Shown: positions 35,460-45,641, numbered from the stretch's first letter. The stretch: DNA of 64,000 nucleotides from Variovorax gossypii (GCF_003965815.1 NZ_RXOE01000009.1:1-64000); one strand, 5' to 3'. Notes: generated from the sequence alone by a model not told the origin. Made by a program: numbers and translations.

Positions 35460-37019
35460 TCAGGCGGCAACCGCCGCGCGGCTGCGCGGCATGCCCAGTC
35501 GCGCGGGCGAGACGTACTGCTCGCGGTAGATCTCGAAGGGCATGGTGTCGGCCGCCTCGATGCGCTTCTGCTCCTGGATGGACTCGGCCGTCATCTGCTC
35601 GAACTCCGCCTGCTGCGCCGCCGAGAACGGCAGGCCCAGCAGCGTGGCGCGGGTCTGCTCGGAGCGGGCACGCACGAAGCCGATGAAGGAGTTGCCGTGC
35701 TCCTTCTCGATGGCCGCGAGAACGCGCGCCGAAGGCAGGCTGTCGGGGTCCTGCAGCGCGGCCCTGGCGGCGCGCACCGCATCGGCATGCGCCGTGCCGC
35801 TGCCCTGCGCCGCGTCGAGCGCGGCGGCGATGGGCAGGCACTGCTCGACCAGCTCCAGGCCCCAGTCGGCCAGCGTCACCTCGGCGCCGTTGCGCCGCAG
35901 CTTCAGGCCCGGCTCGCGGCCGCGCGCGGCGGTGAGGTGCTGGTTCTGCGCGAGGTCGGCGATTTCCTGCGGCGTGTCGTCGGGGCTGTCGCTCAGCAGG
36001 CAGTGCAGCAGGAACACGTCGATGAAGCGCATGGTCTGCGCGTTGATGCCGACGGTCTCGAAGGGGTCGAGGTCCATCAGGCGCACCTCGACGTACTCCA
36101 CGCCGCGCTCGCGCAGTGCATGCAGCGGGCGCTCGCCGGGGTTGATCACGCGCTTGGGGCGGATGGTGCCGTAGAACTCGTTCTCGATCTGCAGCAGGCT
36201 GGTGCCGAGCTGGTTGTAGTCGCCACCGAGGTTGCGGATGCCGATGGCCTCGTACGCCGGCCACGGGCGCGTGAGCGCGTCCTGCAGCGAGGCGCCGTAG
36301 CCCTCGAGGCTGTTGTAGCTCACGGCCAGCGAGGCCTGCGCGTCGCTCTGGTAGCCCAGGCGGCCCATGCGCAGCGAGGTGCCGTGCGGCATGAACATGC
36401 TGCCGTCGCCCAGCGGCTGCAGCTCGTGCGGGCGGCCCGCCACGAAGCTCGAACACAGCGCCGGCGAGGCGCCGAACAGGTACAGCAGCAGGAAGGCCTG
36501 GCGGCGGAAGTTGCGGATGAGCGCGAAATACTGTTCGCTCGACACGTCGGGCAGCGACCAGTTGTAGTGGATACCCGAGATGGTCTGCATGCGTCGACCA
36601 TAGCGGTGGCTCAGGCCCATGCGGTAGACGCTCTTGGCGCGCCCCACATTCGACGAGCCGTAGCGGCCGATCGGAATGGTCTCGTCGGTGGGCAGGCCGC
36701 AGGGCATGCTCGACACCCAGAGGCGCTCGTCGCCAAGTCCGTCGAGCACGCGGTAGGTGAACTGGTGCACCCGCGTGAGTTCCTCGATCGCCGAATCGAC
36801 GTCCGCGTGCACGCCCGTGATGAGTTCGAGCTGCGATTCGCTGAAGTCGGTGGTGATGTGCGGATGCGTGAGCGCGGAGCCCAGCGCGAGCGGATGCGGC
36901 GTGAGCGCGAGCTTGCCGTCCGGCAGCGCGCGCAGGCTTTCCTTCTCGATTCCGCGTCGCATGCCCTTCAGTCGTACGGCTGAAAGTGCACCCAACCTCT
37001 CCTGCAATCTGTTGCTCAT
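35460..37019 (-). CDS. gshA: Glutamate-cysteine ligase
   Basis: First enzyme of glutathione synthesis (ATP-dependent joining of glutamate and cysteine), 519 aa, the length of the proteobacterial GshA type. Typical stretches are KGMRRGIEKESLRA, TDFSESQLELITG, SGIHYNWSLPD and DLDPFETVGI. The start at 37019 (MSNRLQERLG) is chosen; an ATG at 37034 would add five residues and cannot be excluded. Cytoplasmic, single gene. A short interspersed palindrome lies upstream at 37119-37139. Confidence 0.94.
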   Translation of the reverse strand: MSNRLQERLGALSAVRLKGMRRGIEKESLRALPDGKLALTPHPLALGSALTHPHITTDFSESQLELITGVHADVDSAIEELTRVHQFTYRVLDGLGDERLWVSSMPCGLPTDETIPIGRYGSSNVGRAKSVYRMGLSHRYGRRMQTISGIHYNWSLPDVSSEQYFALIRNFRRQAFLLLYLFGASPALCSSFVAGRPHELQPLGDGSMFMPHGTSLRMGRLGYQSDAQASLAVSYNSLEGYGASLQDALTRPWPAYEAIGIRNLGGDYNQLGTSLLQIENEFYGTIRPKRVINPGERPLHALRERGVEYVEVRLMDLDPFETVGINAQTMRFIDVFLLHCLLSDSPDDTPQEIADLAQNQHLTAARGREPGLKLRRNGAEVTLADWGLELVEQCLPIAAALDAAQGSGTAHADAVRAARAALQDPDSLPSARVLAAIEKEHGNSFIGFVRARSEQTRATLLGLPFSAAQQAEFEQMTAESIQEQKRIEAADTMPFEIYREQYVSPARLGMPRSRAAVAA

Positions 37020-37118
37020 ATTGTTATGACCCATCAATCTTCTGAGGGGCAGGAAGGTAGCACGGGCAAGCGGGCACTGCTCGTGCAGGGAATCCCGGGG
37101 CTGGCTACCCTGTTGCGC

Positions 37119-37139
37119 GCTATGTTTTTGATAGCTGCC
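37119..37139. repeat. Short interspersed palindrome, copy B
   Basis: The sequence GCTATGTTTTTGATAGC followed by TGCCGGC matches copy A at 31616-31640 in GCTA, the T-rich loop and ATAGCTGCnGGC. It lies between gshA and the small monooxygenase-like gene. Confidence 0.5.
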
Positions 37140-37156
37140 GGCATTCCGGGCCCCGC

Positions 37157-37474
37157 TCAGACCCTGGAGCGGCCCGCCGACAGGTCGATCTCTTCCGACC
37201 GGTACACATGGATTTCCGGCGTGCCCTCGGCCATGGCCGAGAGCGCCTTGGCGAAGGCGCGCGAGGCGTCCACCCGGAAGTGCGCCTGCAGCGCGTCCAT
37301 GTCGCTCCAGCGCTCCACGAAGGTCAGGCGCAGCGGCTCCTGCACGTCCGTCGACACCTCGTGCGAGATGCAGCCGGGCTCGGCGCGCGAACGCAGCACG
37401 TGCTCGGTGCTGATGGCGAGCATGGCCTGCAGGGTGTCCGGCTTGGCCAGCGCGTGTCCGATGACGAGGATCAT
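37157..37474 (-). CDS. ABM-domain protein (putative quinol monooxygenase)
   Basis: Small ferredoxin-fold protein, 105 aa, of the antibiotic-biosynthesis monooxygenase type (YgiN-like): EHVLRSRAEPGCISHEVS, LTFVERWSDMDALQAHFR and the C-terminal strand PEIHVYRSEE. Such proteins act as dimers on quinols or other aromatics without a cofactor, or have lost activity. It is 34 nt before the stop... of no overlapping gene and lies downstream of the esterase gene on the same strand, so the two may form a unit. Confidence 0.8.
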   Translation of the reverse strand: MILVIGHALAKPDTLQAMLAISTEHVLRSRAEPGCISHEVSTDVQEPLRLTFVERWSDMDALQAHFRVDASRAFAKALSAMAEGTPEIHVYRSEEIDLSAGRSRV

Positions 37475-37508
37475 TTTGCGGCTCCTTCGTGCGAGCGTTG
37501 ATTCAGGT

Positions 37509-38171
37509 TCAGCCGAGCACCCGCAGCAGGAAGCGGTTCAGGTCGGCGACTTCTTCCATGCACACCGAGTGCGCCATGGTGTATTCGTGCCATTCGACGG
37601 CATAGCCCAGCGCGCCGAGCGCCTCGCGCGTGCGCACGGCCGCCGCATAGGGGACCACCGGGTCCTGCCGGCCGTGGGCGAGGAAAACGGGCGTCTCGTG
37701 GTTGGCCGCATGCCGCTCGGCCGCGGTGGTGGCCGCGATCGGCAGGTAACCCGAGAGGCCGACGATGCCGGCCAGCCGCTCGGTGTGGCGCAGGCCAGTC
37801 ATCAGGGCCATCGCGCAGCCTTGCGAGAAGCCGGCCACCACGATGCGGTCGGCGGCGATGCCGCGGGCCTTCTCGCCTGCGATCACGGCCTCGACGGTCG
37901 CCTGCGAGCGGCGCAGGCCGGCTTCGTCTTCCTCAGCCTCGAGGTCGGGCACGACGATGTCGTACCAGGCAGGCATCTGGTAGCCGCCGTTGATGGTCAC
38001 GGGCATGACGGGCGCGTTGGGGAACACGAAGCGCACCGGCCCCACGACCGAGAGGTCGAGCTCGCCGGCGATGGGCACGAAATCGTTGCCGTCGGCGCCG
38101 AGGCCGTGCATCACGATCACCGTGGCGGTGGGGTTGGGGGCGGTTTCGATCTCGATGGGAGGACGGGACAT
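37509..38171 (-). CDS. Carboxylesterase/phospholipase family hydrolase
   Basis: Alpha/beta hydrolase of the acyl-protein thioesterase/EstB type, 220 aa. The nucleophile elbow is GFSQG, the oxyanion region is MHGLGADGNDF, the acid is in HGRQDPVVPY and the catalytic His is in YTMAHSV. It is expected to cleave short acyl esters in the cytoplasm; there is no signal peptide. It is followed 34 nt downstream by the ABM-domain gene on the same strand. Confidence 0.88.
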   Translation of the reverse strand: MSRPPIEIETAPNPTATVIVMHGLGADGNDFVPIAGELDLSVVGPVRFVFPNAPVMPVTINGGYQMPAWYDIVVPDLEAEEDEAGLRRSQATVEAVIAGEKARGIAADRIVVAGFSQGCAMALMTGLRHTERLAGIVGLSGYLPIAATTAAERHAANHETPVFLAHGRQDPVVPYAAAVRTREALGALGYAVEWHEYTMAHSVCMEEVADLNRFLLRVLG

Positions 38172-38309
38172 GGTCGGGCGAAGGTATTCGGGAACTCGGA
38201 TGCCCGGACCTTAGCGCATCCCGGCCCGGGCCTCCGAAACGGCCGGTAGGCCGACTTGCACATCGTTTCGATGTGCGGCCCTGCCGTTACCTCGAGGGGC
38301 GAAACGTTG

Positions 38310-39308
38310 CTATTCGGCCTTGATGCCGACGGCCTTGACGATCTGCGCATAGCGCTCGTACTCGGCCGACACCTGCGTCTGGAACTGCCGCTGCGGATAG
38401 CCCGTGGCCTCGATGCCCTGCGCCGCGAGTTCGGCGCGGGCGGCCGGTGCCTGCACGATGCGCCCGGCCTCCGAGGCGATGGCGTCGAGCACCGGCTGCG
38501 GCGTGCGCGCCGGCGCGAACAGGCCGAACCAGGTACCCGAGCGGTAGCCCTTGTAGCTCTCGGCCACGGTCGGCACCTCGGGCAGCAGCGCATGGCGCTT
38601 CTCGCCGCTGGTGCCCAGCGCCACCAGCCGGCCGCTGCGTATGTGCGGCAGCGCCGGCCCGACCGCGATGAACATCACGTCGACCTGCCCCGCGATCACG
38701 TCCTGCATGCCCAGCGGGCCGCCGCGGTACGGGATGTGGGTGACGTAGATGCCCGCCTTCTGCTTGAGCAGCTCCATGCTGAGCTGCTGCGGGCTGCCGT
38801 TGCCGGCCGATGCGTAGTTGATGTGCCCCGGGCGGGCCTTCGCCGCGTGCACGAAGTCGGCCACCGTGCGGAAACCCGTCTTCGGGTTGGCGACCAGCAC
38901 GAAGTCGATCTGGCCGAGCGACACCACCGGCACCAGGTCGCGCCGCGCGTCATAGGGAAGACCGGCCTGGATGTTGGGAAGGATGGTGATGGGGCCGTCC
39001 GCCCCCACCAGCAGCGAATAGCCGTCGGGCTGCGCCTTGGCCAGCCCGTCGGCTGCCAGGATGCCCGCCGCGCCGGCGCGGTTGTCGACCACCACCGGCT
39101 GCTTCCATTGCTCCGACAGCCGCTGCCCCAGGTAGCGCGCCAGCACGTCGGGCGAGCTTCCGGGCGTGTTCGCCACGGTGATGTGCACCGGCTTCGACGG
39201 ATAGGCCGCCGCGGCCGTCTGCGCCTGAGCGGCCACGCCCAGCGAAGCACACGCCAGCAGCACGAGGGCGGGTTTCAGCAGCTTCGACAAAGGGGAATGG
39301 GCGCGCAT
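38310..39308 (-). CDS. Tripartite tricarboxylate transporter receptor (Bug/TctC family)
   Basis: Periplasmic solute-binding protein, 332 aa. A signal peptide (cleavage near AQAQTAAA) is followed by the Bug-family opening YPSKPVHITVANTPGSSPDVLARYLG, then VVVDNRAGAAGILAADGLAK and NYASAGNGSPQQLSMELLKQ. No TctA or TctB membrane genes are nearby, which is usual for the large Bug families of Comamonadaceae. It lies 82 nt after the FAD monooxygenase gene at the end of the tryptophan-type cluster, so its ligand may be a related aromatic acid (inference). Confidence 0.9.
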   Translation of the reverse strand: MRAHSPLSKLLKPALVLLACASLGVAAQAQTAAAAYPSKPVHITVANTPGSSPDVLARYLGQRLSEQWKQPVVVDNRAGAAGILAADGLAKAQPDGYSLLVGADGPITILPNIQAGLPYDARRDLVPVVSLGQIDFVLVANPKTGFRTVADFVHAAKARPGHINYASAGNGSPQQLSMELLKQKAGIYVTHIPYRGGPLGMQDVIAGQVDVMFIAVGPALPHIRSGRLVALGTSGEKRHALLPEVPTVAESYKGYRSGTWFGLFAPARTPQPVLDAIASEAGRIVQAPAARAELAAQGIEATGYPQRQFQTQVSAEYERYAQIVKAVGIKAE

Positions 39309-39390
39309 GACGAACTTTCGGTTGCAGGAGACAAAGGGCGCGATTCTGTCGCGCCCTCGCCCGCAAGCGAACGACCCATTTGTCAGATGC

Positions 39391-40575
39391 TTAGGCCGGT
39401 TCCGGCATATGCGGCGCCGCGAACCCGGCCAGCTGGCCATAGAAGGCATCGACCTGCTGCTGCGCGCCCTCGCGCATGGCGGCGTTGCGCCGGGCGCAGC
39501 TTTCCGCGTCTTCCAGCGCGCCCGCCTCGCCGACCCTGCGCGAAGCGTCCTGCACGAAGCGGCACATCGGGAACCGGCGCTCGCCGAACGCCCGCAGCGT
39601 GGCTTCGCCGATGCCGTCGCGCGCCAGCATGTCGGCCAGCACCACGGCGTCTTCCACCGCCATCGCCCCGCCCTGCCCCATGAAGGGCGTGGAGGCATGC
39701 GCCGCATCGCCGATCAGCAGCACGCGGCCCGCGTGCCAGGGCAGCGGCGCCTGCACTTCCTCGACCGCCGTGTAGAGCACCTCGGACCCGGCGTCGAGCT
39801 GGTCGAGGAACTGCCGGGCCGGCCCGCCGAACTCGGCGAAGCGCTCGCGCATACGCGCGGGCCAGTCCTCCTTCGGATACCAGCGCCCGGCCGGCTCGCT
39901 CACCGTGCCGAAGATGTAGAGCCTGTCGTCGCTGATCGGCATGATGCCCAGTCGCTTGCCGATGCCCATCATCATGATCTTGGCGTCCAGCTCGCGCGGC
40001 CGCTCGTGCACGCTGCGCCAGACGCCGAAGCCGGTGTAGCGCGGCGCGATGGGGCCGGCGACGGCCTCGCGCAGCTGCGAGCGGATGCCATCGGCGCCGA
40101 CGACGAGGTCGAAGCGCTGCGCCGTGCCATCGGAGAACACGACCTCCGCGCAATCGCTGCCTTCCGGCGATTCGATCTTCGTCACGGTGGTCGCCAGCCG
40201 GATCTCCACGCCCAGCGCATCGAGCCGCGCTGCCAGGATGCGATGCATCTCCGCGCGCCTGATGCCCACGATGGGCGCCGCGCCGCCGCTGGAGCGCGGA
40301 TAGAACACGTCGACGATGGGCTCGCCGTGGTGGTCGAGGTAGACGTTGCGGCCGTCCTCGATGGAGAAGCCCGCCTGCAGGATCTCCGGCAGCACCCCGA
40401 CCCGGCGCAGCGCCTCCAGCCCGTTGCCGTAGATGAAGATGCCCGAGCTCTGGAAGCGCCACTCGGCCTGCTTCTCGACCAGCGTGACGCGAAAGCCCCG
40501 GTCGGCCAGCGCGATGGCGGCCGAGCAGCCCGCGATGCCCGCGCCGACGATCAATACCCGTGCCGCCTGCATCAT
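39391..40575 (-). CDS. FAD-dependent aromatic monooxygenase
   Basis: Class A flavoprotein monooxygenase, 394 aa. The FAD fingerprint is VLIVGAGIAGCSAA, the DG motif is VVGADGIRSQLR, and the GD motif is LIGDAAHASTPFMGQGGAMAVEDA. Relatives include salicylate, 6-hydroxynicotinate and kynurenine-type hydroxylases. It starts in a 4-nt overlap with the stop of the aminotransferase gene (40572-40575), so the two are cotranslated. In this cluster it could hydroxylate an aromatic acid derived from tryptophan, such as kynurenate; this is inference. Confidence 0.88.
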   Translation of the reverse strand: MMQAARVLIVGAGIAGCSAAIALADRGFRVTLVEKQAEWRFQSSGIFIYGNGLEALRRVGVLPEILQAGFSIEDGRNVYLDHHGEPIVDVFYPRSSGGAAPIVGIRRAEMHRILAARLDALGVEIRLATTVTKIESPEGSDCAEVVFSDGTAQRFDLVVGADGIRSQLREAVAGPIAPRYTGFGVWRSVHERPRELDAKIMMMGIGKRLGIMPISDDRLYIFGTVSEPAGRWYPKEDWPARMRERFAEFGGPARQFLDQLDAGSEVLYTAVEEVQAPLPWHAGRVLLIGDAAHASTPFMGQGGAMAVEDAVVLADMLARDGIGEATLRAFGERRFPMCRFVQDASRRVGEAGALEDAESCARRNAAMREGAQQQVDAFYGQLAGFAAPHMPEPA

Positions 40576-41762
40576 CGCGCCACCTCGCCACCGCACACGT
40601 CGGCCAGCGCCTCGCAGACGCGGGCGATGTTCGACTCGTTGAGCCCCGCGACGCAGATGCGCCCCGACCCCACCACGTAGACCCCGTGGCGCGACTGCAG
40701 CGCCGCGATCTGCCGGGCCGACAGCCCCGAGTAGCTGAACATGCCGCTCTGCTCGACGAGAAAGCCGAAGTCCTGCTCAGGCAGGGCCTCGCCCAGCATG
40801 CGGTGCAGGCCCGTGCGCATCGCGCGCATGCGGGCTCGCATGGCGTCCAGTTCGGCGCGCCACTGCGCGTTCCAGGCTGCGTTCGAAAGCACGGCCTCGA
40901 CCAGCGCAGCCCCTTGTGCCGGCGGGCACGAATAGCTGCGGCGGATCGCCAGCTTGAGCTGCCCCAGCAGCCGCCCCTGGTCCGCCGAGGACGCGTGCAC
41001 GGCCAGCGCGCCCACGCGCTCGCCATACAGCGAGAAGATCTTCGAGAACGAACTCGCCACGAGGCAGGCGATGCCGCGCCGCACGCATTCGCGCACCGCC
41101 CATGCGTCCTCGTCCACGCCGTGCGCGAAGCCCTGGTAGGCCATGTCGAAGAAAGGCAGCAGGCCGCGCTGTTCGATCACGTCGAGCAGCGCTCGCCACT
41201 CTGCCTGCGACGGATCGACGCCGGTCGGGTTGTGGCAGCACGGGTGCAGCAGCACCACGCTGCCGGCCTGCAGCTTCCGCAGCGCCGCGACGGCGCCGTC
41301 GAGGTCGAAGCGCCCAGTCGCCTTCGCGTAGTACGGATAGCTCTCGACGCTGAATCCCGCGCCGGCGAAGATGGCCTCGTGGTTGGCCCAGGTCGGGTCG
41401 GGCATCCAGATCGCGGCATCGGGCAGCACGCCCTTCAGGAAATCGGCGCCGACCTTCAGCGCGCCGGTGCCGGCGACGGTCTGCACCACCACGATGTTCC
41501 CGGTGTTCCCGCCGAAGACCAGTTCGCGCACGGCATGGCGATAAGCCTCGTCGCCCTCGGTCGGCAGGTAGACGCTGGGGCCGTGCGCCCCCGCGCCCGC
41601 CTCACGCGCCGCCCGCACCGATTCGAGCACCGGCACCTGCCCCGCTTCGTCGCAGTAGATGCCGATGCCGAGGTTGACCTTGTCGGGTCGCGGGTCGGCC
41701 TTGTAGGTCTCGAACAGGCCGAGGATGGGGTCGTCGGCGTACGCCGGCAGTCGATCGAACAC
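40572..41762 (-). CDS. Class I aspartate/aromatic aminotransferase
   Basis: PLP-dependent aminotransferase, 396 aa, with family motifs PDPTWANHEAIF, HPCCHNPTGVDPS and the PLP lysine in SSFSKIFSLYGERVG; the substrate arginine lies near the C-terminus (SGRICVAGLNESN). The start is a GTG at 41762 with CTGGAG upstream, giving VFDRLPAYADDPILGLFE, the normal opening of the AspC/TyrB type. It follows the tryptophan dioxygenase gene by 32 nt and overlaps the monooxygenase gene. It might act on kynurenine, tryptophan or another aromatic amino acid; broad specificity is common. Confidence 0.9.
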   Translation of the reverse strand: MFDRLPAYADDPILGLFETYKADPRPDKVNLGIGIYCDEAGQVPVLESVRAAREAGAGAHGPSVYLPTEGDEAYRHAVRELVFGGNTGNIVVVQTVAGTGALKVGADFLKGVLPDAAIWMPDPTWANHEAIFAGAGFSVESYPYYAKATGRFDLDGAVAALRKLQAGSVVLLHPCCHNPTGVDPSQAEWRALLDVIEQRGLLPFFDMAYQGFAHGVDEDAWAVRECVRRGIACLVASSFSKIFSLYGERVGALAVHASSADQGRLLGQLKLAIRRSYSCPPAQGAALVEAVLSNAAWNAQWRAELDAMRARMRAMRTGLHRMLGEALPEQDFGFLVEQSGMFSYSGLSARQIAALQSRHGVYVVGSGRICVAGLNESNIARVCEALADVCGGEVAR

Positions 41763-41794
41763 AGGAACTCCAGGAGAAAGAAAAAGAGGCAGCC

Positions 41795-42733
41795 TCAGAG
41801 CTGCGTGCGCACCGACCACAGCTCGGGAAAGAAGCGGTGGTCGACCACGCTGCGCAGCCATCCCACGCCGGCCGAGCCGCCCGTGCCGGGCTTGAAGCCC
41901 AGGATGCGCTCGACCGACACGAAGTGCCGCCAGCGGTACTGCGAGAACACGTCGGCGATGTCCATCAGCGCCTCGCCGAGGCGGTAGAGCTCGTTCTCGG
42001 GCGTCGGATCGCCGTACACCCACAGCCATGCCGCCTCCACGCCGGGGTTCGTCACGTAGGGCGCGGACCAGTCGCGCGACAGCGCCTCGGGCGGCACGGC
42101 GATGTCGCGGCGGTGCAGCAGCGCGAGCACGTCGTCGTAGAGGCTCGGCGAGTTCAGAGCCCGCTCCATCCAGAGCCACACGTCGGGGTTGTTGGCATGC
42201 GCGCGCGCCAGCGGTACCGACTTGTTGCCCAGGATGAACTCCACGTGCCGGTACATGTACGACTGCTGCCCCGAGGCGATGCCCAGCGTGTTGCGGAACT
42301 GGTTGAACTCGTGCGGCGTGATGGTCGAGAGCACGTCCCAGGTCTTGCCGAGGAATTCGAGCAGCGCCTTCACGCGCGGCGCCAGCTGCAGCGCGCCGGC
42401 CACGTCGTCGGCCCGCACGCGCGCCTGCATGTTGGCCAGCTCGTAGTGAATGGCCTTGAAGGTGAGCTCCTTGCAGTGCGTGATGCACATGAAGACCATC
42501 TCGTCGTGGCCTTCGCTGCGCATGTGCTGCAGGCTCAGCAGCAGGTCGTTGCGCTGGTGCTCCAGGTAAGGGTTGCTGGTGCCCTCGAAGGCGGTCAGCG
42601 GCTCGCCGTCGGTGTCGCGCACGGTCGTGGCGCGCTGCGTGTTGTCGCCGGTGGCGATGGGCTTCACCAGCGACAGCTCGAGCGCGGGGTTGCGGACTTC
42701 GGGAACGACTCTCTTGCGTGGGGTGGTGGCCAT
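41795..42733 (-). CDS. kynA: Tryptophan 2,3-dioxygenase family protein
   Basis: Haem dioxygenase that opens the indole ring of tryptophan to N-formylkynurenine, 312 aa. Key residues can be matched to known enzymes: distal H76 (GHDEMVF), substrate-carboxylate R147 (HEFNQFRNTLG), proximal haem ligand H270 (YRWRHFVSVERILGF) and T284 in GTGGSAG. SGQQSYMYRHVEFILGNK is the family signature. The first ~50 residues are extra, and the region after H76 (MCITHCKELTFKAIHYEL) departs from the usual IIQHQTSELW, so it is a divergent member. There is no formamidase or kynureninase gene in the window. The start at 42733 is chosen over a longer frame without family sequence. Confidence 0.85.
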   Translation of the reverse strand: MATTPRKRVVPEVRNPALELSLVKPIATGDNTQRATTVRDTDGEPLTAFEGTSNPYLEHQRNDLLLSLQHMRSEGHDEMVFMCITHCKELTFKAIHYELANMQARVRADDVAGALQLAPRVKALLEFLGKTWDVLSTITPHEFNQFRNTLGIASGQQSYMYRHVEFILGNKSVPLARAHANNPDVWLWMERALNSPSLYDDVLALLHRRDIAVPPEALSRDWSAPYVTNPGVEAAWLWVYGDPTPENELYRLGEALMDIADVFSQYRWRHFVSVERILGFKPGTGGSAGVGWLRSVVDHRFFPELWSVRTQL

Positions 42734-42814
42734 GCGCCGATTGTTCGGCGCGTGCGCGGCTGCCTCAACCTCCGGCAGGCCGGATTTGGGCACCGGGCGT
42801 ACGGGGAAGCGGAT

Positions 42815-43786
42815 TCAGTCCGCTTCGGCCCGGCGCGCGTACGCGCTGGGCGTCATGCCCGTCCAGCGCTGGAAGGCGCGCGAGAACGCCTTCTCCGACT
42901 CGTACCCGACCGCCTCGGCCACCTGGTGCAGGCTCAGCTGCCGGTTCTTGAGCTTCTCGGCCGCCAGCGTCATGCGGTAGGAGCCCAGGTAGTGCATGGG
43001 CGTCACGCCCACCAGCGCGCGGAAGCGTTCGCTGAAGACGGTGCGCGACAGGTAGCTGGCCTGCGCCAGCGAGGCGACCGACCACGGGTGCCCCGGCTTC
43101 TCGTGCATCAGCGAGATCGCGCGGGCGATGCTCTCGTCGTCCAGCCCGCGCAGGCTGCCGAACCTGCCGCCGTGCTCCTGCGCCTGCGGCTGGGCGTAGA
43201 GGTGCTCGCAGAGGATGTGCACCAGCAGCAGGTCGGCCATGCGCGCCGCCGACAGCTGCCAGCCCGGGCGCTGGGCGACGGTCTCGTTCACCAGCGATTC
43301 CATGGCCTGCGCGAGCGAGGCGGTGGTGGGAATCTGCGCCTGCCGCAGCACGATCAGCGGCGGCAGGCTGCCGATGATCGAGCCCAGCCCCTGTGCGGGC
43401 ATCCACAGGTGCAGCGAGAAGAGCTCGGTGGCCGGACCGCCCCCGCCGTGCGAGAAGACGATGGGATGGTCGCCATGCCGGCCGACCGAGTTCGCCTCGA
43501 TCAGCGTGCGGAACGGCATCGGCTCCAGCCCCGGCGCTGACGACACGGTGTGCGCACCGCCCTGCGGCAGCATCGCGATGTCGTGCGGCGCGACCTGCAC
43601 CGGCTCGGCGCCGTCCACCGCGATCCAGTACGGCGCGCCGGTGCACATGCGGATCAGCGGGCCGGCGACGCCGCTCGAGTGCAGCGACCATGGGGCGGAC
43701 AGCGAGAAGCGCGCGGTCACGGCCCTTTCGGACCTGTACGTCGCAAGCACATGGCTGAGTACGTCGCCGTCCCGCTCTGTGTCCAT
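42815..43786 (-). CDS. AraC-family transcriptional regulator (cupin sensor)
   Basis: Regulator of 323 aa. The N-terminal cupin-type sensor (AraC_binding/cupin_6; APHDIAMLPQGGAHTV) is followed by two helix-turn-helix motifs (WSVASLAQASYLSRTVFSERFRALVG and LSLHQVAEAVGYESEKAFSRAFQRWTGMTPSAYA). It lies 81 nt upstream of the tryptophan dioxygenase gene on the same strand and probably regulates it. The start at 43786 (MDTERDGDV) has only a weak ribosome-binding site. Confidence 0.9.
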   Translation of the reverse strand: MDTERDGDVLSHVLATYRSERAVTARFSLSAPWSLHSSGVAGPLIRMCTGAPYWIAVDGAEPVQVAPHDIAMLPQGGAHTVSSAPGLEPMPFRTLIEANSVGRHGDHPIVFSHGGGGPATELFSLHLWMPAQGLGSIIGSLPPLIVLRQAQIPTTASLAQAMESLVNETVAQRPGWQLSAARMADLLLVHILCEHLYAQPQAQEHGGRFGSLRGLDDESIARAISLMHEKPGHPWSVASLAQASYLSRTVFSERFRALVGVTPMHYLGSYRMTLAAEKLKNRQLSLHQVAEAVGYESEKAFSRAFQRWTGMTPSAYARRAEAD

Positions 43787-43921
43787 GCTGTTCGTGCCGC
43801 CCGGTGGTCTGTCTGTCTCGGAGATGGCGGCGATTATCTGGCATGCCAGGCGGGCGATTCGGCCGCCCGCTACCCATGGCGCCCCGGGATGCAACACAAT
43901 GGCGTTTCGCAAGAAGACCGC

Positions 43922-44395
43922 ATGAAGACAACGCCCTCGCACCCGAAGCCCCCGCGCGCCGCCCCGTTCGACAGCGAAACGCTGCTGCGCGAGAGCGGCC
44001 TGCGCGTGACGCGCGCCGCCCAGACCGTGCTCGAGCTCATCGAGCACAGCTCGCAACCCCTGACGCACGAGGAAGTGGCCGCCGCCTACACCGCCACCGC
44101 CGGCGAGGCGCCCGACCGGGTGACGGTCTATCGCGTGCTCGACCGCCTGGTGGAGGCTGGCCTGTGCGACCGCCGCGTGGGCGCCGACCGCGTCAACCGC
44201 TTCTCGCGCCACGTGGAAGCCGAGTCGGGCAACACCTTCGAATGCGACCAGTGCCACAAGGTGCTGGCGCTGCCCTCCGACCCGGAGCTGCCGAAGGTGA
44301 TGGGCCGACTGGGGCGCGCGCTGCGCAAGCAGGGCATCGACACCCGCCACACCGCCCTCACCCTGCACGGCACCTGCGGCGACTGCGCCCGCTAG
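43922..44395 (+). CDS. zur: Fur-family regulator, probably Zur
   Basis: Metal-responsive repressor, 157 aa. Winged helix at about 20-95 (GLRVTRAAQTVLELI, recognition helix APDRVTVYRVLDRLVEAGL), then the dimerisation domain with structural zinc site C108-DQ-C111 and C152-GD-C155. It is tail-to-tail with a COG0523 GTPase gene, 7 nt apart, an arrangement typical for Zur. A degenerate copy of the 19-bp box found at the GTPase promoter lies at 43888-43906, which would allow self-regulation. Zur rather than Fur is inferred from context. Confidence 0.85.
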   Translation: MKTTPSHPKPPRAAPFDSETLLRESGLRVTRAAQTVLELIEHSSQPLTHEEVAAAYTATAGEAPDRVTVYRVLDRLVEAGLCDRRVGADRVNRFSRHVEAESGNTFECDQCHKVLALPSDPELPKVMGRLGRALRKQGIDTRHTALTLHGTCGDCAR

Positions 44396-44402
44396 CCGCT
44401 CT

Positions 44403-45596
<1,194 letters not shown>

Positions 45597-45612
45597 GGGA
45601 GGAGGCTCCATA

Positions 45613-45631
45613 TATGCAACAGGATTGCATT
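45613..45631. promoter_or_regulatory. Operator box 1, probable Zur site
   Basis: The sequence TATGCAAC-AGG-ATTGCATT is an imperfect 8-3-8 inverted repeat, 17 nt upstream of the GTPase ATG. It matches box 2 in the TGCAA/TTGCA core. It would cover the start of the GTPase transcript or its -10 region. Confidence 0.72.
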
Positions 45632-45641
45632 ATATGAATCC

